Origin: WS-2 sp036507005
GTDB lineage: Bacteria > Eisenbacteria > RBG-16-71-46
Assembly: GCA_036507005.1 (NCBI GenBank)
Contig: DASXQT010000034.1
Span: 1 to 22,282 of the forward strand
Length of the DNA: 22,282 nt
Direction of reading: 5' to 3'
Shown here: piece by piece, positions 18,925 to 22,282 of the stretch
How positions within the stretch are numbered: the stretch's first letter is position 1
Layout of the letters: every line of letters begins with the position of its first letter
Translations under genes and position numbers: made by a program
The notes under the pieces: generated by a model
The model's input: only the letters and a program-made list of their open reading frames with translations
The model's database searches: none
Told to the model about the DNA's origin: nothing

Positions 18925-20105
18925 CCGTTCTCGACCGCGGCGAGGCGCGCCACCGCCTCGCGGCACTGCTCGAGCGTCGGCACCAGCGCCCAGCGCACGA
19001 AGCCCTCGCCGCCCGCGCCCAGGAACGAGCCCGGCAGGGCCACGAGCCCTTCGCGCATCAGCCGCTCGGCGAGCCCGACGTCGTCGCCGCGCGCGGCGCG
19101 GATCCAGAGATAGAACGTGGCCGCGCTCGCCGCCGTCTCCCATCCGCGGGCGGCGAAGCACTCGAGGAACAGCGCGCGCTTGGCCGCGTAGCGCGCGCGC
19201 TGCTCGTCGGCGTGGCGGTCGTCGTCCCAGGCCGCGATCGCCGCGCGCTGCACGAACTCGGGCGTGGCCACGCCGGCGTTGGGGCGGAAGCGCTTGAGCG
19301 CGGCGATCAGGCGCTCGTCCCCCGCCATGAAGCCCGAGCGGTAGCCGGTCATCGCCGAGCGCTTGCTCAGGGTGTGGAGCGCGAGCACGTGGTCGAAGCC
19401 CGACTCGAGCATCGAGGGCGGCGGCGCGCCGAAGTGGATTTCGGCGTAGGCCTCGTCCGAAGCCACCCAAAACCCGTGCTTGCGCGCGCACTCGTGGACG
19501 CGCGCGAAGTCCTCGCGCGACATCGAAGCACCGGTCGGATTGTGCGGGTAGTTGAGCCACAGGAGCGCGGTGCGCCGCCACACCTCGTCGGGCACGCGAG
19601 CGGGGTCGAAGCGGAAGCCGTCGCGCGCCGCGAGCGGCACGGCGTGGACCGCGGCGCCGGCGAAGCGCGCGCTCGCCTCGTAGACCGGATAGGCGGGTGT
19701 CGGGATCACCACGGTGTCGCGCGCGGAGTCGCGCCCGATCACGGCGAAGGCGAGCAGGAAGATCGCCTCCTTGGTTCCGTTCGCGGGCAGGATCTGGGTG
19801 GCGGGATCGGCGGTGACGCCGAAGCGGCGCCCGAGCCAGCGCGCGCACGCCGCGCGCAGCTCCGGCAGGCCCGCCACCGCCGGGTAGCTCGAGACCGCGG
19901 GCAGCGCCGCCCGCAGGGCGTCGCGGATGAAGGCCGGCGTCTCCTCGCGCGGGTCGCCGATGCTGAAGTCGATGGGCGCCACGCCGGCGGGCAGGTGCGC
20001 CGCGCGCATGCGGTCGAGGCGGAGGAACGGGTACTCGCCGCCGCCGAGCAGCAGCGGGTTGAGCGGCGCCTCGGCCGCCACGCGGCGCTCGCCGACGCCG
20101 GTCAC
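18921..20105 (-). CDS. dapC: Succinyldiaminopimelate transaminase
   Basis: PLP-dependent fold-type I aminotransferase that converts the succinyl-amino-ketopimelate made by DapD to succinyl-DAP. Its 394 residues include NGTKEAIFLLAF (109-120), the substrate-site NYPHNPTGA (185-193), SDEAYAEIHF (Asp217, Tyr220) and the PLP lysine at 248 in LHTLSKRSAMTGYRSGF. The C-terminal Arg of FVRWALVPT follows. GTG 20105 overlaps the dapE stop (GTGA). General aminotransferase similarity alone would leave the substrate open; location between dapE and dapD makes DapC the best call. Confidence 0.92.
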   Translation of the reverse strand: MTGVGERRVAAEAPLNPLLLGGGEYPFLRLDRMRAAHLPAGVAPIDFSIGDPREETPAFIRDALRAALPAVSSYPAVAGLPELRAACARWLGRRFGVTADPATQILPANGTKEAIFLLAFAVIGRDSARDTVVIPTPAYPVYEASARFAGAAVHAVPLAARDGFRFDPARVPDEVWRRTALLWLNYPHNPTGASMSREDFARVHECARKHGFWVASDEAYAEIHFGAPPPSMLESGFDHVLALHTLSKRSAMTGYRSGFMAGDERLIAALKRFRPNAGVATPEFVQRAAIAAWDDDRHADEQRARYAAKRALFLECFAARGWETAASAATFYLWIRAARGDDVGLAERLMREGLVALPGSFLGAGGEGFVRWALVPTLEQCREAVARLAAVENG

Positions 20106-21181
20106 GCGCCCTCCGCGCCGAGGAAGCGCGCGAGCCGGTCGTAGGCCGGCATCAGGTTGGCGAGCGGGCAGTACTCGTCGTCCTGGTGGGCCTGCTTCGG
20201 GACGCCCGGGCCGAAGTTGAACGCCGCCACCCCGGCCGCGGTGAAGCGCGCCACGTCGGTCCAGCCCTGCTTGCCCGCGACCTCGAGCCGCAAACGGTCG
20301 ATGAACTCGCGCACCAGGGGCCGGTCGGCGCACACCTCGCCGGCCGGGGCACGGTCCACGACCGCGCACTCGAGATCGGCGGGGACCAGAGCGCGCAGCC
20401 CCCGCTCCGCCTCCTCGAGCGACCGGCCGGGCGGGAAGCGGTAGTTGAGGTTCGCGACCAGCAGGTCGGGGACGACGTTGCGGGCGCGCCCGGCGTGGAG
20501 CGTGGTGACCTGCAGGGTCTCGCGGTACTCGATCCCCTGCACCTCCACGGCACGCACCGGATGGCGCGTGATGGTCGCGAGCCACGGCGCGGCGCGCTCG
20601 ATCGCGTTCACGCCCAGCCACGGGCGCGCGCTGTGCGCGCTCTTGCCGCGCGCGCGGACCTCGGCGTTCAGCGTGCCGACGCAGCCCAGTTCCACGCGGA
20701 GGTCGGTGGGCTCGAGAAGGATGGCGAGGCCGGCCTCGCCGAGCCACGGCATCTCGCGCAGCAGACGGCCGAGCCCGTTGCCATCGGCCGGGCCCTCCTC
20801 GGCGTCGTAGAACACCGCCGCCAGGTCGAAGCGCAGCCGGTCCGGATCGAGCGTCTCGACCAGGGAGAGCATCACCGCGTCGCCGCTCTTCATGTCGCTC
20901 GCCCCCCGCCCGTGCAGCCGCCCGCCCTCGACCCGCGCGCGCCCCATTCCGTTCGCGGGCACGGTGTCGAGGTGGCCCGCGAGCACGACCAGCGGCCGTC
21001 CCCGCCGGGGCCCGCGCCACACCAGGCTCGCGCCCGAGCGCAGGCACTCGCCGCCGGCGCGTTCCGCGAGCCGGACGGCCACCCAGTCGGAGATGGCGCG
21101 CTCCTCGCCCGTCTCGCTCGGGATGTCGACCAGGGTCGCGAGCAGATCGGCGAGCGCTTCGTGGGTGACGGTGAGGGGCAT
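20102..21181 (-). CDS. dapE: Succinyl-diaminopimelate desuccinylase
   Basis: Zinc-dependent M20-family amidohydrolase that releases LL-diaminopimelate and succinate. The 359-residue product shows metal ligands His70 and Asp72 in GHLDTVP, Asp96 in GRGASDMKSG, Glu129 after catalytic Glu128 in DAEEG, Glu157 in LLEPTD and a C-terminal His332 in QAHQDDEYCPL. The dimerisation lid starts with VELGCVGTLNAEV and GKSAHSARPWLG. The DGNGLGRLL stretch recalls the actinobacterial-type DapE branch. ATG 21181 is chosen from the N-terminal alignment (ALADLLATLVDIPSETGEE); no good Shine-Dalgarno is visible. A promoter lies just upstream. Confidence 0.95.
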   Translation of the reverse strand: MPLTVTHEALADLLATLVDIPSETGEERAISDWVAVRLAERAGGECLRSGASLVWRGPRRGRPLVVLAGHLDTVPANGMGRARVEGGRLHGRGASDMKSGDAVMLSLVETLDPDRLRFDLAAVFYDAEEGPADGNGLGRLLREMPWLGEAGLAILLEPTDLRVELGCVGTLNAEVRARGKSAHSARPWLGVNAIERAAPWLATITRHPVRAVEVQGIEYRETLQVTTLHAGRARNVVPDLLVANLNYRFPPGRSLEEAERGLRALVPADLECAVVDRAPAGEVCADRPLVREFIDRLRLEVAGKQGWTDVARFTAAGVAAFNFGPGVPKQAHQDDEYCPLANLMPAYDRLARFLGAEGA

Positions 21182-21216
21182 GGGGTTCGATCGGGCCGGG
21201 AGTGAACGGACGCGCG

Positions 21217-21246
21217 AATCTATCCGCAGGCGTCGGCGAGCCGCAA
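21217..21246 (-). promoter_or_regulatory. Sigma-70-type promoter for dapE-dapC-dapD
   Basis: On the minus strand TTGCGG (21246-21241), an 18-base spacer and TAGATT (21222-21217) end 35 bases before the dapE ATG. The -10 and following TCGCGCG match the ppiD promoter context closely. Confidence 0.5.
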
Positions 21247-21300
21247 CTGGAGGCGCGGGCGCCGATGCCCGCGCCGTGCGTGCTCGCCCCACGCTTTCCG

Positions 21301-21386
21301 CGTCACGAGGCCGAGCTTCGGCGCCGCGCTTCCCGCCGCGCCGCGTCACGAAGCCGGGTTCCGACGCCGCTCTTCCCGCCGCGGTC
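21301..21386. repeat. Two tandem copies of a 43 bp repeat
   Basis: Copies at 21301-21343 and 21344-21386 both start CGTCACGA and share CTTCCCGCCGCG near the end, with roughly four fifths of positions identical by eye. The second copy ends at the HNH gene's stop codon (21385-21387). On the minus strand this is the immediate 3' region of that gene. No T tract or clean single stem marks a terminator. Bases 21247-21300 hold no recognisable feature. Confidence 0.6.
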
Positions 21387-22281
21387 AGCGCCGGTCGCGC
21401 CGCGTCTCCTCGCGCTTGCGACCCATGAACTCCACGCCGAATTCGCGCTCGGCGGCATACTGGTTGTGCGCCCGGCACAGCAGACGCAGGTTCTCCAATG
21501 TCGCCTCGCCACCACGAGCCACAGGCTCGATGTGATCGATCTCCAGGAACCGGGTCGCTGCGCAGCGCTTCCCCGCGTCGCTCACGAACGCGCACCGGCC
21601 GCCGTCACGCTCGTGCACCGCGCGCCGCACCGCCGCCGGGATATGGCGGCTCCCGCGCGAGCGGCCCGGCCGGGCGGTCGCACCGAACTTGCGCTTCTCG
21701 ACCTCGGCCTTCGCGATCCTGAGGGCAGTCTCGAGCACCAGAGACAGCTCCCCCGACGGCACCTCGTGGCTCACCAGTGCCCGGAAGTCGTTGTAGAGGT
21801 CGTAGCCCTCCTGGTCCCAGGTGCCCCCGAACTCGTAGCGCCCCGGCGAAAGCGGCGTCACGCCCGAGCGCAGCCCCGACGCATCCACTCGCTCCGGAGT
21901 GAGTGGGCGCGTGGCGGCCCACGAAGACGCTTCGACATGCATGCGTTCCTCAGGCATGGTTGTTTTCACTCGCTCCGGAGCGAGTGAACCCGCTGGAGCG
22001 AGTGCGCCCGCCGGAGCGAACTCGGCGGATATCACGGACGCCGCTGGCGACGAGACGATGGGCTCGAGCCGGTCCGGCACGTCGGGCTTGGGGAAGCGCC
22101 CGGCGAGCAGAACCGCGAGCTCGAAGCGGGTCTTGCCCGCGGCCGCCGCCACCAGCTCGTCCGCGTTCCCCGATGTGAGGTACGGCCCCAGCATCAGCAC
22201 GGCTCGCATGTGGAGCCGCCCGTCGGCCAGCGCGACCTGGATGCCCGGATACGGGCGGGCCAGGCGCGCCGTGGTGAGGCG
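21385..22281 (-). CDS. HNH endonuclease with DUF222-like N-terminus (5' end outside window)
   Basis: Predicted metal-dependent nuclease of unknown biological role. The frame is open to the right edge, giving 298 residues. The ATG at 22209 is internal, because LARPYPGIQVALADGRLH before it and LMLGPYLTSGNADELVAAA after it form one continuous family pattern. A Pro/Ala-rich variable linker follows, then LSPGRYEF and a helical segment ending in SHEVPSGELSLVLETAL. The C-terminal HNH module starts at SRHIPAAVRRAVHERDGGRCAFV and has the core LEIDHIEPVARGGEATLENLRLLCRAHN, with two Cys framing a zinc loop. All expected HNH residues are present. Such genes are often multicopy in high-GC deltaproteobacterial-type genomes and may be mobile. 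It lies 203 bases upstream of dapE. Confidence 0.88.
   Translation of the reverse strand, partial: RLTTARLARPYPGIQVALADGRLHMRAVLMLGPYLTSGNADELVAAAAGKTRFELAVLLAGRFPKPDVPDRLEPIVSSPAASVISAEFAPAGALAPAGSLAPERVKTTMPEERMHVEASSWAATRPLTPERVDASGLRSGVTPLSPGRYEFGGTWDQEGYDLYNDFRALVSHEVPSGELSLVLETALRIAKAEVEKRKFGATARPGRSRGSRHIPAAVRRAVHERDGGRCAFVSDAGKRCAATRFLEIDHIEPVARGGEATLENLRLLCRAHNQYAAEREFGVEFMGRKREETRRDRR
21886..21906. repeat. Near-palindrome in the HNH gene, copy of the linker repeat
   Basis: CACTCGCTCCGGAGTGAGTG is an almost perfect dyad, differing from the copy at 21965-21988 by one central-arm base. In the gene's frame it encodes LTPERV. It lies about 60 bases from the tandem array that encodes LAPERV. 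Confidence 0.6.
21965..22023. repeat. In-frame 18 bp tandem repeat plus perfect 24 bp palindrome in the HNH gene
   Basis: On the coding strand three 18-base units (22023-22006, 22005-21988, 21987-21970) encode EFAPAG, ALAPAG and SLAPER. The last unit forms most of a perfect 24 bp palindrome at 21965-21988 centred on CTCCGGAG. All units keep the reading frame and fall in the variable linker between the N-terminal and nuclease parts. Confidence 0.75.
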
Positions 22282-22282
22282 C

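Overview
This window is a dense, very GC-rich stretch of bacterial chromosome. Eleven of the eighteen genes whose start lies in the window and encodes more than 60 residues appear to begin with GTG or TTG. Genes are packed with stop/start overlaps of 1 to 4 bases. An outer-membrane barrel end, a PpiD/SurA-type periplasmic foldase, TatA and a sigma-54 type response regulator indicate a Gram-negative cell with an outer membrane. The DUF222-like HNH endonuclease and the overall gene style suggest a deltaproteobacterial-type lineage (Myxococcota or Binatota-like). That placement is an inference from family resemblance, not a search result.

Region 1 (1-5000): the end of an outer-membrane barrel gene on the plus strand converges on rtcB, which follows uvrA on the minus strand. 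Upstream of uvrA lies a repeat-rich intergenic region with a degenerate ~70 bp tandem repeat and a perfect 32 bp inverted repeat. Region 2 (5000-8200): a cytoplasmic NtrB-like histidine kinase and an NtrC-family regulator form a two-gene operon. Immediately downstream on the same strand is a strong sigma-54 promoter match, then a tiny Lys-rich 21-codon gene with a near-perfect Shine-Dalgarno, then hairpins. This is the most novel-looking unit in the window. Region 3 (8200-10230): a ppiD-like gene on the plus strand with its own sigma-70 promoter.

Region 4 (10246-21181): a long co-directional minus-strand run. In transcription order it is dapE-dapC-dapD (succinylase lysine/diaminopimelate route), a YfhO-like multi-membrane protein, then folB-folK-deoxynucleoside kinase-panB-panC-GlmU-like uridylyltransferase-HIT protein-LytR_C protein-tatA. 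Two internal sigma-70 promoters are visible, one before dapE and one before folB, both with a TAGAYT -10 box like that of ppiD. The genes link peptidoglycan precursor supply, folate, pantothenate, nucleotide salvage and envelope transport. Region 5 (21200-22282): a DUF222-like HNH nuclease gene running off the window edge, with an 18 bp in-frame tandem repeat, palindromes in its linker, and a 43 bp tandem repeat just after its stop.

No rRNA, tRNA, CRISPR array or intact insertion sequence was recognised. Long open frames antisense to real genes are high-GC artefacts and are omitted.
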